64,000 nucleotides of DNA, from NCBI RefSeq assembly GCF_022760755.1, contig NZ_JAIVFP010000001.1, positions 1,220,001 to 1,284,000 of the forward strand, in the 5' to 3' direction. Source of the DNA: Candidatus Rhodoblastus alkanivorans. Its GTDB lineage: Bacteria > Pseudomonadota > Alphaproteobacteria > Rhizobiales > Beijerinckiaceae. A program made the translations under genes and the position numbers. The notes under the pieces were generated by a model, which saw only the letters and a program-made list of their open reading frames with translations, had not been told where the DNA came from and searched no databases. Shown piece by piece: positions 31,599-41,407 of this stretch (its first letter is position 1; each line of letters starts with the position of its first letter).

Positions 31599-33146
31599 CT
31601 AATTGTAGTAGCGCGGGCCGCGGATGTTGGCGTGCAGGATCGTCGGCGCCTCCGCGGCGCGCTTTTCGGCGGGCCGACGATCAAGCTTCTTGTCGAGGAT
31701 GGATTTGACGGAGGAATAGGTGCGCGCTCCGATGGCGATGGCGCGCTCGGCCGCCGCCTCGACGCGCTCGTCTCCATAGGAGTTCGCCAGGCGAACGATG
31801 CCCAGGCAGGCGCGGAAGCCCTGTTCGGGATGGGGGCGACGCTCGATGATCTGCTCGCACAAGGCCGCCGTCGTCGGCCCGATCCGCTTGGCGTCGGCGC
31901 GGATTTTGTCGATCGTCCAGTTCTTGTAGCGGCGATGGCTGGAAGGCATGTGGTCGGCCACGGTGGTGTGGCCGTGATTGCCGCTCATGCGAAGATGGGC
32001 GGCGATCCGCTCGCCCCGGAGGAATATCTCCACCGTCCTGACGGTGATCCGGGCTTCGACCTCGGCGCGGGCGAAGCGGTGGGGAACCGAGTAATAATGG
32101 CTGGAGACTTCGACATGGTAGTCGACGCCGACGCGGCAGGTTTTCCATTGCGCGAACTCGTAAGGTTCGACCGGCAAGGACTTGAGCGCCGGTCGATCGA
32201 CGTCCTCCAGCAATTGCCGTCGGGTGACGCCAAGGCGCCGGATCGCCCGTTCGTCATTGAGTTGCCTCATCATTTCGACGATGGCGGCGTTCAGTTCGGC
32301 CAGGCTGTAAAAGGTGCGCCGCCGCAGCCGCCCCAGGAGCCAGCGCTCGACGATCAGCACCGCCCGCTCGACCTTGGCCTTGTCGCGCGGCTTGTAGGGC
32401 CGCGTCGGCAGAATGGCGGTTGAGTAGTGGGTCGCCATCTCAGTGTAGGTTCGGTTGACGTCGGGATCGTAGAAGCAGGCCTTGATGACCGCCGTCTTCG
32501 TGTTGTCCGGAACGAGGAGTTCGGGGGCGCCGCCAATCGCCGAGAAAGCGCGGACATGGGCGTCGATCCAATCCGGCAGCGCCTGCGTCCAGCCGGCGCA
32601 GGCGAACGTGAAGCTCGACGCGCCGAGAACGGCGACAAAGACCTGAGCCTCGCGAACTTCTCCGGTCAGACGATCGATCACGACGGGCACGGTGTCGCCG
32701 GCGTAATCGACAAACAGCCGCTCGCCGGCGGCATAGGTCTGCCGCATTGTCACCGATAGCGTCTTCGCAAAGCCCCGGTAGAGGTCGCAAAACCGCGAGT
32801 AGCTGTAGCCGCCCGGATTGACGGCGATATATTCGTCCCAAAGAATCGTCAGGGTGACGTGCTTGCGTTTCAACTCGCGATGGACGATCACCCAATCCGG
32901 CTCGGCGACACGCCGATGCCCCCGCCTGCTGCGGCGATTGGCGTAGAGAGCGCCTTCCAATGCGATGTCGCTCATGCCTTCCGCCTGCGTCCAGGAAAGC
33001 CCCGCGCTTTCGGCTCTTTGCAGCATCTCGCGCACCGTCGAACGCGCCATGCCGAGCCGCCGGGCGATTTCGTGCGCCGAGAAAGAAGAAAATTTCAGTC
33101 GAATGATTGCGCGCGCCTGGCGCATGGAAATTCGCTCCGCTGGCAT
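31599..33146 (-). CDS. istA: IS21 transposase IstA
   Basis: 515 residues. The N-terminal helix-turn-helix (FSAHEIARRLGMARSTVREM) binds the terminal repeats. The rve integrase core has aspartates in ERLFVDYAGDTVPV and PELLVPDNTKTAV and a glutamate in KAKVERAVLIVERW. A C-terminal Mu-like beta-barrel region follows. The frame is intact with an ATG at 33144-33146. Confidence 0.95.
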   Translation of the reverse strand: MPAERISMRQARAIIRLKFSSFSAHEIARRLGMARSTVREMLQRAESAGLSWTQAEGMSDIALEGALYANRRSRRGHRRVAEPDWVIVHRELKRKHVTLTILWDEYIAVNPGGYSYSRFCDLYRGFAKTLSVTMRQTYAAGERLFVDYAGDTVPVVIDRLTGEVREAQVFVAVLGASSFTFACAGWTQALPDWIDAHVRAFSAIGGAPELLVPDNTKTAVIKACFYDPDVNRTYTEMATHYSTAILPTRPYKPRDKAKVERAVLIVERWLLGRLRRRTFYSLAELNAAIVEMMRQLNDERAIRRLGVTRRQLLEDVDRPALKSLPVEPYEFAQWKTCRVGVDYHVEVSSHYYSVPHRFARAEVEARITVRTVEIFLRGERIAAHLRMSGNHGHTTVADHMPSSHRRYKNWTIDKIRADAKRIGPTTAALCEQIIERRPHPEQGFRACLGIVRLANSYGDERVEAAAERAIAIGARTYSSVKSILDKKLDRRPAEKRAAEAPTILHANIRGPRYYN

Positions 33147-33340
33147 CGATTGCTCCCTTGGATCGCCAAAAGAGCGACTTGAACATGCCAGCGGCGGCCC
33201 CCGTCCTTCACGAAATCACCCGGGCGGGATCATCTCGTAATTGGGGGGCGCCATCATCTCGGAATGGGGGGGCGGGATCATTCCGTCACGGGGGGCGCCA
33301 TCATCCAGGAATTGGGGGGCGCCTTCGTCAGGAATCTACA

Positions 33341-33695
33341 CCCGCGGGCATTGACGCCGCTCGAGCTCCGCCGCCGTGAAATCTGGCGCGACGAGGCCCT
33401 TGCGGAATGGCGGCGCGTCGCGAACGACGAACAGTTGCCGCTTTCCCAAACAATTGCCGCCGGAATGAACATCAAATCCGCCCTGAACAACTGGCAAGGC
33501 CCCGCGGTCCGCCGTTTTGTGAAAACCCTCAGCGAAAGCGAGGCAAGACATTTCGGCGTTGATTTCCCGGCCGCCCATGCGGACGGAACGAAAGCTTCGG
33601 AGTCGATCTTCGACGACCTCGACATAACGTCTGCGACACGGAAGCAGGTAGACCGCTGGCTCCGGCCGAGAACGATCTTCGCCAGGCGAAGCTGA
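33341..33695 (+). pseudogene. 3' part of the gene split by IS21
   Basis: Joining the base after the left duplication copy to the base after the right copy restores one frame: ...LPDPR from the left half runs directly into ALTPLELRRREIWRDEAL and on to the stop at 33693-33695. This half gives about 115 residues (NIKSALNNWQGPAVRRFVKT, DLDITSATRKQVDRWLRP). It is helical and basic with no recognisable catalytic motif. The reconstructed protein is ~257 residues. It is presumably inactive now. Confidence 0.65.
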
Positions 33696-34095
33696 AATTC
33701 TCGCGCGGGGGAGCCGCCCCATCCTGAAAAAGCCGCCAAATATAGCACTGCCTGAAAGATGAGAGCCGCGACGGCGAAGCCTCGCGCCGTCTCTCATTCC
33801 CGTCACGCATTCGTTCTTCTAACTTTCTCCCGTTAACCCGGGGGCGAATTTGCGAACGGCCCGAGCCGAAACCCTGCTGAACAATCGCTCGACCGAATTT
33901 CCAGCGGTTTGGAGACGGCGAAATGTTGTTCGCAATTTCATCCGAGGGCGCGGCCTGACCTGATGCGAACCCGCGCACACCATAATAACTCGGGTTGCGA
34001 GCCGGACCCGGCTTTACTGGCCATGGTCCGCGCGCTTGCAATCGAGGCGGCGCGCGCGGATGATGCGGCTGATCGAAAGCGGCGGCATATATCCA
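33696..34095. other. Gene-free stretch upstream of serine recombinase
   Basis: 400 bases without a supported gene. The frame of the recombinase is open back to about 34036, so the real start could be slightly upstream. No terminator or RNA feature is recognised. Confidence 0.4.
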
Positions 34096-35650
34096 ATGAC
34101 CAACAGGTCGAAGATGAGAAATCCCCCGCCAGGCGCTAGGCGCGCGGCCATTTATGCGCGGTTTTCGACCGACTTCCAATCAGATCGCTCGATCGAAGAT
34201 CAAGTCGGGCTTTGCACGTCCGTCGCCCATCGCGAAAACCTGTCCGTCGTCGCCACCTATTCCGACCGTGCGAAATCCGGCGCGTCGATCTTCGGCCGCG
34301 ACGGACTGCAAAAGCTCAACAAGGATTCCAAGGCCGGCGTCTTCGACGTCCTGATCGTCGAGGCCCTCGACCGACTGTCGCGCGACATGGCGGATCTCGC
34401 GCTCATTTTCCGCGATTTCCAATTCCGGAATATCGAGCTGCGCGCCGTTCATGACGGCGTTGCGGATACGGTGACGATTGGCCTTCGCGGCCTGGTCGGC
34501 CAGCTCTTTCGCGAGGACGGCGCGAAAAAGGTGCGGCGCGGCATGGCGGGCGTCGTCCGCGAGGGACGCTATGCCGGCGGCCGCGCCTATGGCTACATGC
34601 CGACGCCTGGCGAGCCTGGCAAGTTGCGCATCGTCGAGGCCGAAGCGGAAACCGTGCGCCGCATCTTCGCGGAATATGCCGGCGGCATTTCGCCTCGGGA
34701 TATCGCCGCCGGCCTCAATCGGGACCGCATCGCGCCGCCGCGGGGCGATTCCTGGAACGCTTCGACGATTAATGGCAACGCCGAGCGCGGGACCGGCATC
34801 ATCCAAAACTCCATCTATGGCGGCGAGATCGTCTGGAACAAGGTCCGGATGATCAAGGATCCGTCGACCGGGAAACGCATTTCGCGCCCCAATCCGCGAA
34901 GCGAATGGCAGCGCTGCGCCGCGCCCGAGCTGGCGATCGATCGTCGATGCCGACTTGCTCGAGGCGGCGCACGCACGAAAAAGCGGCGGGCAAGCGAAGG
35001 AGCCAAGGGGCCCGCGCCGCTATACCCGCTCAGTGCTCTCCGGGCTGCTACAGTGCAGCTCCTGCGGCGCCGGCATGGTCAAGCACGACAACTCGTCCGG
35101 CCGGCCCCGCATCCGCTGCAGCCGCGTCGCTGAGTCGGGCTGCTGCGACAACAAGCGTCGCTATTACCTTGACCGCATCGAAGCGGGCGTCCTCGATTCC
35201 CTCCGGGCCGAGCTCGACCAGCCTGAGCTGATTGCGGAGTTTGTCCGCACCTATCACGACGAGCGCCAACGCCTGGCCGGCGCCAACGTCCGGGCCAGGG
35301 CGAAAGACGAGACTCGCCTCGGCAATATCCGCGCCCAGATGACGCGAATCGTCGACATGCTTGCGGAAGGCGGCGCGGCCTTCGCAGACATGCGGGGAAA
35401 AATGGAGGCGCTCGAGCAAGAACGCCGGGAGGTCGAAGCGCGATTGGCGACGGCCGACGAACAGAAGGTTGTCGTCGCGCTCCATCCCCAAGCCGTGCGG
35501 CGGTTCCGCGAGGCGCTCGACGCGCTCTCCGTGGCGCTATCGAACGATCGGCCGTTGGCGAACCAGGCCTTCCGCGAGCTCGTCGCGAAAGTGATCGTCC
35601 ATCCTGCGCCGGCGGGCGTGGAGCCGAAGATCGAGATCATCGGAAATTAG
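34096..35650 (+). pseudogene. Large serine recombinase, frameshifted
   Basis: The first frame carries the resolvase domain: AAIYARFSTDFQSDRSIEDQ with the catalytic serine, then DVLIVEALDRLSRDMADL, and the recombinase domain (GRAYGYMPTPGEPGKLRIVE). At 34935-34942 GATC is present twice; removing one copy restores a continuous frame (...APELAIVDADLLEAAHARKSGG). The second frame (to 35650) holds the zinc ribbon (CSSCGAGM ... CDNKRR) and a coiled coil (MEALEQERREVEARL) ending IEIIGN. Intact length would be about 517 residues. Start at ATG 34096, with 34036 and 34114 as alternatives. As sequenced it makes only a truncated protein. It lies next to a tRNA gene, a common integration site. Confidence 0.82.
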
Positions 35651-35719
35651 CCGCCCTTCTGGACCTAAAGGGCCTCGGCGCCCCCGCCAACATCGCCGGC
35701 GCGTCGGTTGGGGGTTTTT

Positions 35720-35796
35720 TGGTAGCGGAGGAGGGACTCGAACCCCCGACACAAGGATTATGATTCCTCTGCTCTAGCCGGCTGAGCTACTCCGCC
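35720..35796 (-). tRNA. tRNA-Met (CAT)
   Basis: Read on the minus strand, the 77-base gene begins GGCGGAGTAGCTCAGCCGG and ends CTCCGCTACCA. All four arms fold: acceptor GGCGGAG/CTCCGCT (one G-T pair), D-arm GCTC/GAGC, anticodon stem GAGGA/TCCTT with loop ATCATAA (anticodon CAT), and T-arm GGGGG TTCGAGT CCCTC with one imperfect pair. The CCA is encoded. The sequence resembles the alphaproteobacterial elongator tRNA-Met more than tRNA-Ile2. Confidence 0.93.
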
Positions 35797-35871
35797 CCGA
35801 TGCGCGACCGGGCCGCGCCTCAAGTGGGCGGTTAATAGTCCGCCCGCGCCGCCATTGTCAAGGAACCGGCA

Positions 35872-36531
35872 TTATTTAATCCGCTCGATCCGTGCGAGAG
35901 TGAACAGGCCGAGCGGCGGGATCTTTCGCCTTTCGACGAGGCGCAAGTCGGGGCGGGAGGCGATCCAGTCGCCCAGGATCGCCCACGGAAATTCCGGCCG
36001 CCAGCCGAGCGAGGCGGATTTCTGGCCGAGCCAGGATTCGATCCAGGCGAGCGGCCCCGATTCGGCGCCGACATGATTGACCAGCACGATCTCGCCGCCG
36101 GGCTTCACCACCCGCGCCAATTCGTCGAGCGTCGCGGCAGGATCGGGAACCACGGTCAGCACATAGGGCGCAACCACCGAATCAAACGCGCCCGAAGGAA
36201 AGGCGAGCCTTGTGGCGTCCATCACGCAAAGCCCGGCGACCTGAAGCAGTTTTTCGCGCGCGGCGCGGGTCTGGGCCCGGCGCAGCATCGGTTCGGAGAG
36301 ATCGACGCCGACCACGGAAACCTTGGCGTCGAACATCGGCAGTTCGAGCCCCGTGCCGACGCCGACATCGAGGATCAGCCCGCCCCGACATTGCGCGGCG
36401 GCGACAGCCGCGCGCCGCCCCGGCGCCATGACCGCCGCAAACGCCAGATCATAGACCGGCGCCCAGCGGGCGTAGGCCTCCTCCACATGCGCATTTTCCA
36501 ATTGCGCGATTTCGCGGCGCGTTTCCGTCAT
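35872..36531 (-). CDS. pmtA: Phosphatidylethanolamine N-methyltransferase (PmtA type)
   Basis: 219 residues of a class I SAM-dependent methyltransferase: [19 protein letters not shown] is the characteristic opening of the Rhodobacter PmtA group, [18 protein letters not shown] is the SAM-binding loop (motif I), [12 protein letters not shown] is motif II and [17 protein letters not shown] is motif IV. PmtA methylates phosphatidylethanolamine to phosphatidylcholine at the membrane, common in alphaproteobacteria. Its ATG overlaps the mnmA stop (ATGA), so the pair is cotranscribed. A generic methyltransferase is the alternative, but the N-terminal signature supports PmtA. Confidence 0.75.
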   Translation of the reverse strand: MTETRREIAQLENAHVEEAYARWAPVYDLAFAAVMAPGRRAAVAAAQCRGGLILDVGVGTGLELPMFDAKVSVVGVDLSEPMLRRAQTRAAREKLLQVAGLCVMDATRLAFPSGAFDSVVAPYVLTVVPDPAATLDELARVVKPGGEIVLVNHVGAESGPLAWIESWLGQKSASLGWRPEFPWAILGDWIASRPDLRLVERRKIPPLGLFTLARIERIK

Positions 36532-37721
36532 CCGGCGGCGGCGCGCGGCGACGGGACGGCGGGCGTCGCCGCCTCGGTGCTGCGGATGAAGCCGCCGCCG
36601 AGCACGCGGGCGCGCGGTTCGGCGCTGTCATAGAAGACGCAGGCCTGGCCGGGCGCGACGCCGCTTTCGTCGTCGACGAACTCCACGACGATCTCGCCGT
36701 CGCGCATTTCCAGGATCGCGGGGACCGGCGGACGGGTCGAGCGCACCCGCACCGCGATCTCGCGCCCGGCGTCGGCCATTTCGCCGGGGCCGATCCAGTT
36801 GACATCGCGCAGAACCACCCGCCGCGTCGCCAAAGCGGAGCGCGGCCCGACGGTGACGCGCGCCTTCGCGGCGTCGATCTTCACGACGTAAAGCGGCTCG
36901 CCGGCGCTGGCCCCCGCCGCGCCGAGGCCGAGGCCGCGACGCTGGCCGATGGTGAAATGCATGACCCCCGAATGGCGGCCGAGCACGCGGCCGTCGATAT
37001 GGACGATCTCGCCCGGCTGAGCGGCCTGCGGCGCCAGACGTTCGACGATGTCGCTGTAACGCCCGGTCGGAACGAAGCAAATGTCCTGGCTGTCCGCCTT
37101 GTCGGCATTGGGCAGGCCGAAGCGGCGGGCGTGCTCCCTCACTTCGGGCTTGGTCATTTCGCCGAGCGGAAAACGCAGCATCTGCAGCTGTGCGCGGGTC
37201 GTGGCGAACAGGAAATAGCTCTGGTCGCGGTCGGGGTCCATGGCGCGATAGAGCGCGCGTTCGGCGCCTTCCGCGCGGGAGGCGATGTAATGGCCGGTGG
37301 CGAGGCAGTCGGCCCCAAGGTCGCGCGCGACGTCGAACAGGTCGGTGAACTTGAGTTCCTGATTGCAGGTCACGCAGGGGATCGGCGTTTCGCCTTCGGC
37401 ATAGGATTGCGCGAAGGCGTCGATCACTTTGTCGCGGAACCGCGTCTCGTAGTCGAGCACATAATGCGGGATCCCGAGCAGGGCGGCGGCCTGGCGGGCG
37501 TCGAAAATGTCCTGGCCCGCGCAGCACGAGCCCGGCCGGTGCTCCGTCGCGCCGTGATCGTAAAGCTGCATGGTGACGCCGATCACGTCATAGCCCTGCT
37601 CCTTGAGCAGCGCGGCGACGACGGACGAATCGACGCCGCCCGACATCGCGACGACCACGCGGCATCTCTCCGGCGCTCCCGGCAGGTCGAGGCTGTTGAG
37701 AAGGGTGGAACCAGCGCTCAT
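36528..37721 (-). CDS. mnmA: tRNA-specific 2-thiouridylase MnmA
   Basis: 397 residues from ATG 37719-37721. [18 protein letters not shown] is the PP-loop that adenylates U34. [11 protein letters not shown] and [11 protein letters not shown] carry the catalytic cysteines for persulfide sulfur transfer. [13 protein letters not shown] and the C-terminal VGPRSAL barrel are typical. It makes s2U34 in tRNA-Lys, -Glu and -Gln. The frame is open 129 bases further upstream, but that part is low-complexity arginine-rich sequence, and the chosen Met matches family length. It is followed by pmtA with a 4-base overlap. Confidence 0.95.
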   Translation of the reverse strand: MSAGSTLLNSLDLPGAPERCRVVVAMSGGVDSSVVAALLKEQGYDVIGVTMQLYDHGATEHRPGSCCAGQDIFDARQAAALLGIPHYVLDYETRFRDKVIDAFAQSYAEGETPIPCVTCNQELKFTDLFDVARDLGADCLATGHYIASRAEGAERALYRAMDPDRDQSYFLFATTRAQLQMLRFPLGEMTKPEVREHARRFGLPNADKADSQDICFVPTGRYSDIVERLAPQAAQPGEIVHIDGRVLGRHSGVMHFTIGQRRGLGLGAAGASAGEPLYVVKIDAAKARVTVGPRSALATRRVVLRDVNWIGPGEMADAGREIAVRVRSTRPPVPAILEMRDGEIVVEFVDDESGVAPGQACVFYDSAEPRARVLGGGFIRSTEAATPAVPSPRAAAG

Positions 37722-38138
37722 GAATCCAGAATCTCGCGAAACTCCCCCGGACGATCCCCCGTGGACGAAAGCGCGCGGCCAGCGCCGGGGCATTCCCGAT
37801 TTTCGCGCCGCGGGACTTTCTTCAATAGGCCGTCGCTTGCCGCTTTTCAACGAATATGGGACGTTGGAAGGCGCAGCGCCAGCGAAGAAAACATGGTTAA
37901 CGCTGGCCTAGCGCCTGTTTCGAAGCAGGACATTTTCAGCACTGCGCTAAGGATTTGGCAAGAAATAGGCCTACAAACAATGATTTATAGCTCATTTGCG
38001 GCCATTTCGCTTAGGCGTTTCTTAAATAGGACGCGCTAGGGTCGTGACGTAGAGCCCAACGCTCCGGATCAGGCCCTGATGCTCAATTCGGGACGTCAGG
38101 CTTCAGTCAGGGTTCTCCGCGTAACGTGAGTATTGATC
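37722..38138. promoter_or_regulatory. mnmA-sciP divergent region with CtrA-like site
   Basis: A 417-base gene-free region between divergent genes. ATGGTTAA at 37893-37900 is the reverse of TTAACCAT, a known CtrA half-site in Caulobacter relatives. Two GANTC (CcrM methylation) sites, GAATC at 37722-37726 and 37729-37733, touch the mnmA start. In Caulobacter sciP is CtrA-activated, so the site is sensible, but binding is inferred. Confidence 0.4.
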
Positions 38139-38414
38139 ATGACCGAGCCCCACCGTCCGAGGGTCAAATATGTCATCGGACCCGATGGCAGTCCATTGAC
38201 AATCGCCGACCTGCCGCCGCCCTCGACCAAAAGGTGGGTCATCCGCCGCAAGGCGGAAGTCGTCGCCGCCGTTCGCGGCGGCCTGCTATCGCTGGAGGAA
38301 GCTTGCAGCCGCTATACCCTGACGGTGGATGAGTTCCTCTCCTGGCAGATGTCGATCGACCAGCACGGCCTCGCCGGTCTGCGCACGACCCGCCTGCAGC
38401 AATATCGCATGTGA
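38139..38414 (+). CDS. sciP: SciP-type CtrA inhibitor (DUF1153)
   Basis: 91 residues from ATG 38139: MTEPHRPRVKYVIGPDGSPL, then a LPPPSTKRWVIRRKAEVV segment and a helix-turn-helix (GGLLSLEEACSRYTLTVDEF) ending in a basic tail. This matches DUF1153/SciP, the small protein that binds CtrA at promoters in G1 cells and blocks transcription of cell-cycle and flagellar genes in Caulobacter. The length is standard (about 90 residues). A TTG six bases earlier is an unlikely alternative start. Its target gene ctrA lies 2.1 kb away. Confidence 0.88.
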   Translation: MTEPHRPRVKYVIGPDGSPLTIADLPPPSTKRWVIRRKAEVVAAVRGGLLSLEEACSRYTLTVDEFLSWQMSIDQHGLAGLRTTRLQQYRM

Positions 38415-38468
38415 CGGGGCAAGCGCACTCAGGATTTCCGAAACGCCGGCCCGTGAGGCCGGCGTTTG

Positions 38469-39512
38469 CTATTTCGGCGCCTGGCCGAGCTTCTCCCGCT
38501 CTTTTTCCCCGGCCGGCTGCGCCTTTCCCTCCGCCATGTGGTGATGATGCTCGATCGCCTCGGCGAGCCGGCGGCGCTCGAAATTCAAAACCACGAAAAT
38601 CGCGATCCCGAGCGGGATGAGCAGGTACAAAAGGCGGAACAGGAGGAGGGCGGCCAGCACGCCGTCCTGGGGCGAGCCCGGCATGCTCTTGAGGAAGACA
38701 ATTTCGAAAACGCCCAGCCCTCCCGGCGCGTTGGAGGCCAAAGCGGCGGAAAAGGAGAAGATGAACACCGCGACGACGACGAGGAAGCCCGGATTGCCCG
38801 CGGCCGGCAGGGCGTAATAAATGATGCCGGCGGCGCCAAGGATCTCGGCCGGCGCGGCGATGAGCTGGCGGACGACGATTCCCCATTTCGGATAGGCGAT
38901 GCGGACGCCGGAAAGGGTCAGCGACGGCATTTTGACCAGCGATCCAGCGATATAAAGGGCGACGACGCCGAGACAGGCGAGGCCGATCACCCGGGCGGTC
39001 GCGGGATGGGTGAGGAAGGCGGGCAGCAGGTCGTCGAGCTGGGCGAGCGCCCGAGGCCGCATCAGCAGGGCGATTCCGCCGACCAGCAATTCGCCGAGCA
39101 GGAAGGTCAGCGAGCACACGGCGACGAGCACCGCGACCTGCGCGGCTTTGAGCCCCTTGGTCGCATAGCCGCGATACCGCACCATGGCGCCTGAAACCAC
39201 GGAAGCGCCGATATTGTGCGACAGGGCGTAAGTGGTGAAGGAGCAGGCGGCGATGAAGCGCCAGGAGATATGGCGCACGTTCAGGTGCAGCAGCGCGATC
39301 CAGTCGTAATAGGCCAAAGCGACATAGGCCACGACGGTCGCGCCGAAGGCGAGCGCATAGCGGTGCATCGGAATCGCCTCGAAGGCGGCGATCAGCTGGG
39401 GTCCGAGCGATTGGCCGCGAAATTCCTGGAACAGCAGCCAGAAGGAAACGAGGACGGCGGCAAAACCAAGCGCAGGCCAGATATAGTCGAGATTGCGTTT
39501 GATGAAATCCAT
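38469..39512 (-). CDS. YbhN/UPF0104-family membrane protein (flippase-like)
   Basis: 347 residues from ATG 39510-39512 with about eight membrane helices, for example WPALGFAAVLVSFWLLF and GIIYYALPAAG. Family hallmarks are TTYALSHNIGASVVSGAMVRYR and APGGLGVFEIVFL (the conserved G-G-x-G-x-x-E). The family is related to the flippase domain of MprF lysyl-phosphatidylglycerol synthase. The tail is charged with HHHHMAEGK. The substrate lipid is unknown. It ends 54 bases from sciP (convergent) and lies downstream of fliJ on the same strand. Confidence 0.8.
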   Translation of the reverse strand: MDFIKRNLDYIWPALGFAAVLVSFWLLFQEFRGQSLGPQLIAAFEAIPMHRYALAFGATVVAYVALAYYDWIALLHLNVRHISWRFIAACSFTTYALSHNIGASVVSGAMVRYRGYATKGLKAAQVAVLVAVCSLTFLLGELLVGGIALLMRPRALAQLDDLLPAFLTHPATARVIGLACLGVVALYIAGSLVKMPSLTLSGVRIAYPKWGIVVRQLIAAPAEILGAAGIIYYALPAAGNPGFLVVVAVFIFSFSAALASNAPGGLGVFEIVFLKSMPGSPQDGVLAALLLFRLLYLLIPLGIAIFVVLNFERRRLAEAIEHHHHMAEGKAQPAGEKEREKLGQAPK

Positions 39513-39630
39513 CCGGGCCCTGCAATGCTCGAACGCAGGCGGCCCCCGCGGGCGCCCGCCTGTGCTTCCTTTGCAACAGGCGGCGGTCGAGCGCAAGCCC
39601 GGATTGGCGGATGCGTCCCGGAAGGCGGCG

Positions 39631-40029
39631 TCAGGCCCGCGCGCCGCGCAGGGCCCCGAAGCCCGGCATGTCGCGCGCGATCTCGCCAGCCGTTGGAACC
39701 TTGTCCCGGCCTTCGAGCGCCTGCGCCTTGGCCAGCTCCTCGCAGGCCTGGTCATAGAGCGCCTTGGCCTCGTCGAGCTGGCCTTTCAGCTCGTCGGCCG
39801 AATGGAGCAGATTGTCACGCCGCGCGCGCGCCGCTTTGGCATAGGTCGAATAGGCGTAATGGGCGACGTCCTTGACCCCCGATTTCTGTTCCTCCGTGGC
39901 GATCTCGCGATCGAGTTCGGCGGCCATGCGATTGAATTCGGCGATCATCATTTCGATCTGCGACAGGCGGCGGCGTTTCTCTTCCACCTGGAAACGCTTG
40001 AGACGGACGAGCGTATCTCGCGACTTCAT
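39631..40029 (-). CDS. fliJ: Flagellar export protein FliJ-like
   Basis: 132 residues from ATG 40027-40029 (GGAG nine bases upstream). MKSRDTLVRLKRFQVEEKRR is the typical FliJ N-terminus, and the rest is two long helices (IAEFNRMAAELDREIATEEQ and LKGQLDEAKALYDQACEEL) forming an antiparallel coiled coil. FliJ connects the flagellar ATPase FliI with the export gate. It is divergent from ctrA, an arrangement seen in other Hyphomicrobiales. No other flagellar gene is in the window. Confidence 0.78.
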   Translation of the reverse strand: MKSRDTLVRLKRFQVEEKRRRLSQIEMMIAEFNRMAAELDREIATEEQKSGVKDVAHYAYSTYAKAARARRDNLLHSADELKGQLDEAKALYDQACEELAKAQALEGRDKVPTAGEIARDMPGFGALRGARA

Positions 40030-40541
40030 CACATTTAACTCCAAAAACGCAGGCTGAAAGATTCCTTCAACCACCAGACAAAATTTCCGCGAGACGAGCG
40101 CAAGATTGCCTTATGGAGGTTGCCGTTTCCTTACCCGCGCCGCGCAAAACCGCGGTTTCGCCAAATTTCTTGCGATTAGAGGTATTTGCGGTGGTCGCGA
40201 TAAGGCTTCGTTAACCCCCGTGCTTAACAATCCTTGTTAAGTTCCCGCCCATGCGCCGATCATGGCGGAGGGGGGAGCGGAAAGGCGGGCCCGCCGGCGC
40301 AAGGGGCTGTCGGAACGCCTTTCCACCGGATTTTTTGCTTGCGGTCGAGGAGCTTGCGCAATCTGACGAAATTCGCGCCGATGTCCCCTTGCCAGAGGGA
40401 ATCAGACTTTGTTAACCATTCGGCGTTAAGGGTTTTCGGAAATGATTTGCGTGGGCGCTCGTCTAGGGCCGTCGACCAGCCGCTGGCCCGGCTGCGATTT
40501 CGGCCCGCGTCGCAATTCCTTGGGGCGGGTGAGGACTTCAC
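40030..40541. promoter_or_regulatory. fliJ-ctrA divergent control region
   Basis: 512 gene-free bases. GAATC at 40399-40403 is a GANTC methylation site, and TTAACCAT at 40412-40419 is a CtrA-type half-site, both on the ctrA side. A perfect palindrome CTTAACAA-TCC-TTGTTAAG spans 40223-40241, with another TTAAC at 40211-40215. In Caulobacter, ctrA is controlled by a GANTC site and by CtrA itself; the same logic is inferred here. Confidence 0.5.
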
Positions 40542-41243
40542 ATGCGCGTATTATTGATCGAAGACGACAGCGCCACCGCGCAAAGCATCGAACTGATGCT
40601 CAAGTCCGAGAACTTCAATGTCTATACGACCGATCTCGGGGAAGAGGGCATCGACCTAGGCAAGCTTTACGACTACGACATCATCCTGCTCGACCTGAAC
40701 CTGCCGGACATGTCTGGTTATGAAGTCCTGCGCCATCTCCGCGTCGCCAAGGTCAAGACGCCGATCCTGATTCTCTCCGGTCTCGCCGGCATCGAGGACA
40801 AGGTGAAGGGCCTCGGCTTCGGCGCTGACGACTATCTCACCAAGCCCTTCCACAAGGACGAACTGGTCGCCCGCATCCACGCCATCGTCCGCCGCTCGAA
40901 GGGCCATGCGCAATCGGTGATCGCCACCGGCGACCTCATCGTCAATCTCGACCAGAAGACCGTCGAAGTGGCTGGCGCCCGCGTGCATCTGACCGGCAAG
41001 GAATATCAGATGCTCGAGCTGCTCTCGCTGCGCAAGGGCACGACGTTGACCAAGGAAATGTTCCTCAACCATCTCTATGGCGGGATGGACGAGCCGGAGC
41101 TGAAGATCATCGACGTCTTCATCTGCAAGCTCCGCAAAAAGCTCGCCAACGCCAGCGAAGGCCGCAATTATATTGAAACCGTCTGGGGTCGCGGCTACGT
41201 ATTGAGAGAGCCGTCCGACGCGGACGAACGAATCACCGCCTGA
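40542..41243 (+). CDS. ctrA: Cell-cycle master response regulator CtrA
   Basis: 233 residues. The receiver domain [20 protein letters not shown] has Asp51 in [15 protein letters not shown] as the phosphate acceptor and KPF at the end of the domain. The C-terminal winged helix ([51 protein letters not shown]) is almost invariant among alphaproteobacterial CtrA proteins. CtrA controls DNA replication, division and motility genes. The phosphorelay partners are not in the window. sciP, encoding its inhibitor, is nearby. Confidence 0.97.
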   Translation: MRVLLIEDDSATAQSIELMLKSENFNVYTTDLGEEGIDLGKLYDYDIILLDLNLPDMSGYEVLRHLRVAKVKTPILILSGLAGIEDKVKGLGFGADDYLTKPFHKDELVARIHAIVRRSKGHAQSVIATGDLIVNLDQKTVEVAGARVHLTGKEYQMLELLSLRKGTTLTKEMFLNHLYGGMDEPELKIIDVFICKLRKKLANASEGRNYIETVWGRGYVLREPSDADERITA

Positions 41244-41407
41244 TTGGACGCCAAGGGAGCGTCAGAAGAAATGCGCCACTGAATTTGGCGAGAAATTCTT
41301 CACCTTGGATAATCGTTTATCTGGCCAAGGCGATCCGCTTTCCGCATGATGGCTGTGGGATTCAAACAACCCCGCCCCCGCCAGGGTGACGATCCCGCTG
41401 GACTGGA

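Larger units (their letters stand above)
30692..33340 (-). mobile_element. IS21-family insertion sequence, complete
   Basis: The 2649-bp element begins TGTCGATTCC GACGAAGG at 30692, and its right end, read on the other strand from 33340, begins TGTAGATTCC TGACGAAGG: the TGT/ACA ends typical of IS21. The six-base direct repeat CCCGCG (30686-30691 and 33341-33346) flanks it. Inside each end, further copies of a GATGATGGCGCC-type motif form the multiple terminal transposase sites usual for this family. istA and istB fill it. Confidence 0.9.

Noticed and set aside
35650-35719. Terminator after the serine recombinase (CCCCC ... GGGGG TTTTTT)
   Set aside because: The stem is interrupted (CCCCCGCCAAC against GTTGGGGG) and the T run abuts the tRNA end; too weak to list as a feature.
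35720-35796. Attachment site of an integrated island at tRNA-Met
   Set aside because: No second copy of the tRNA 3' end is recognisable in the window, so integration at this tRNA cannot be shown.
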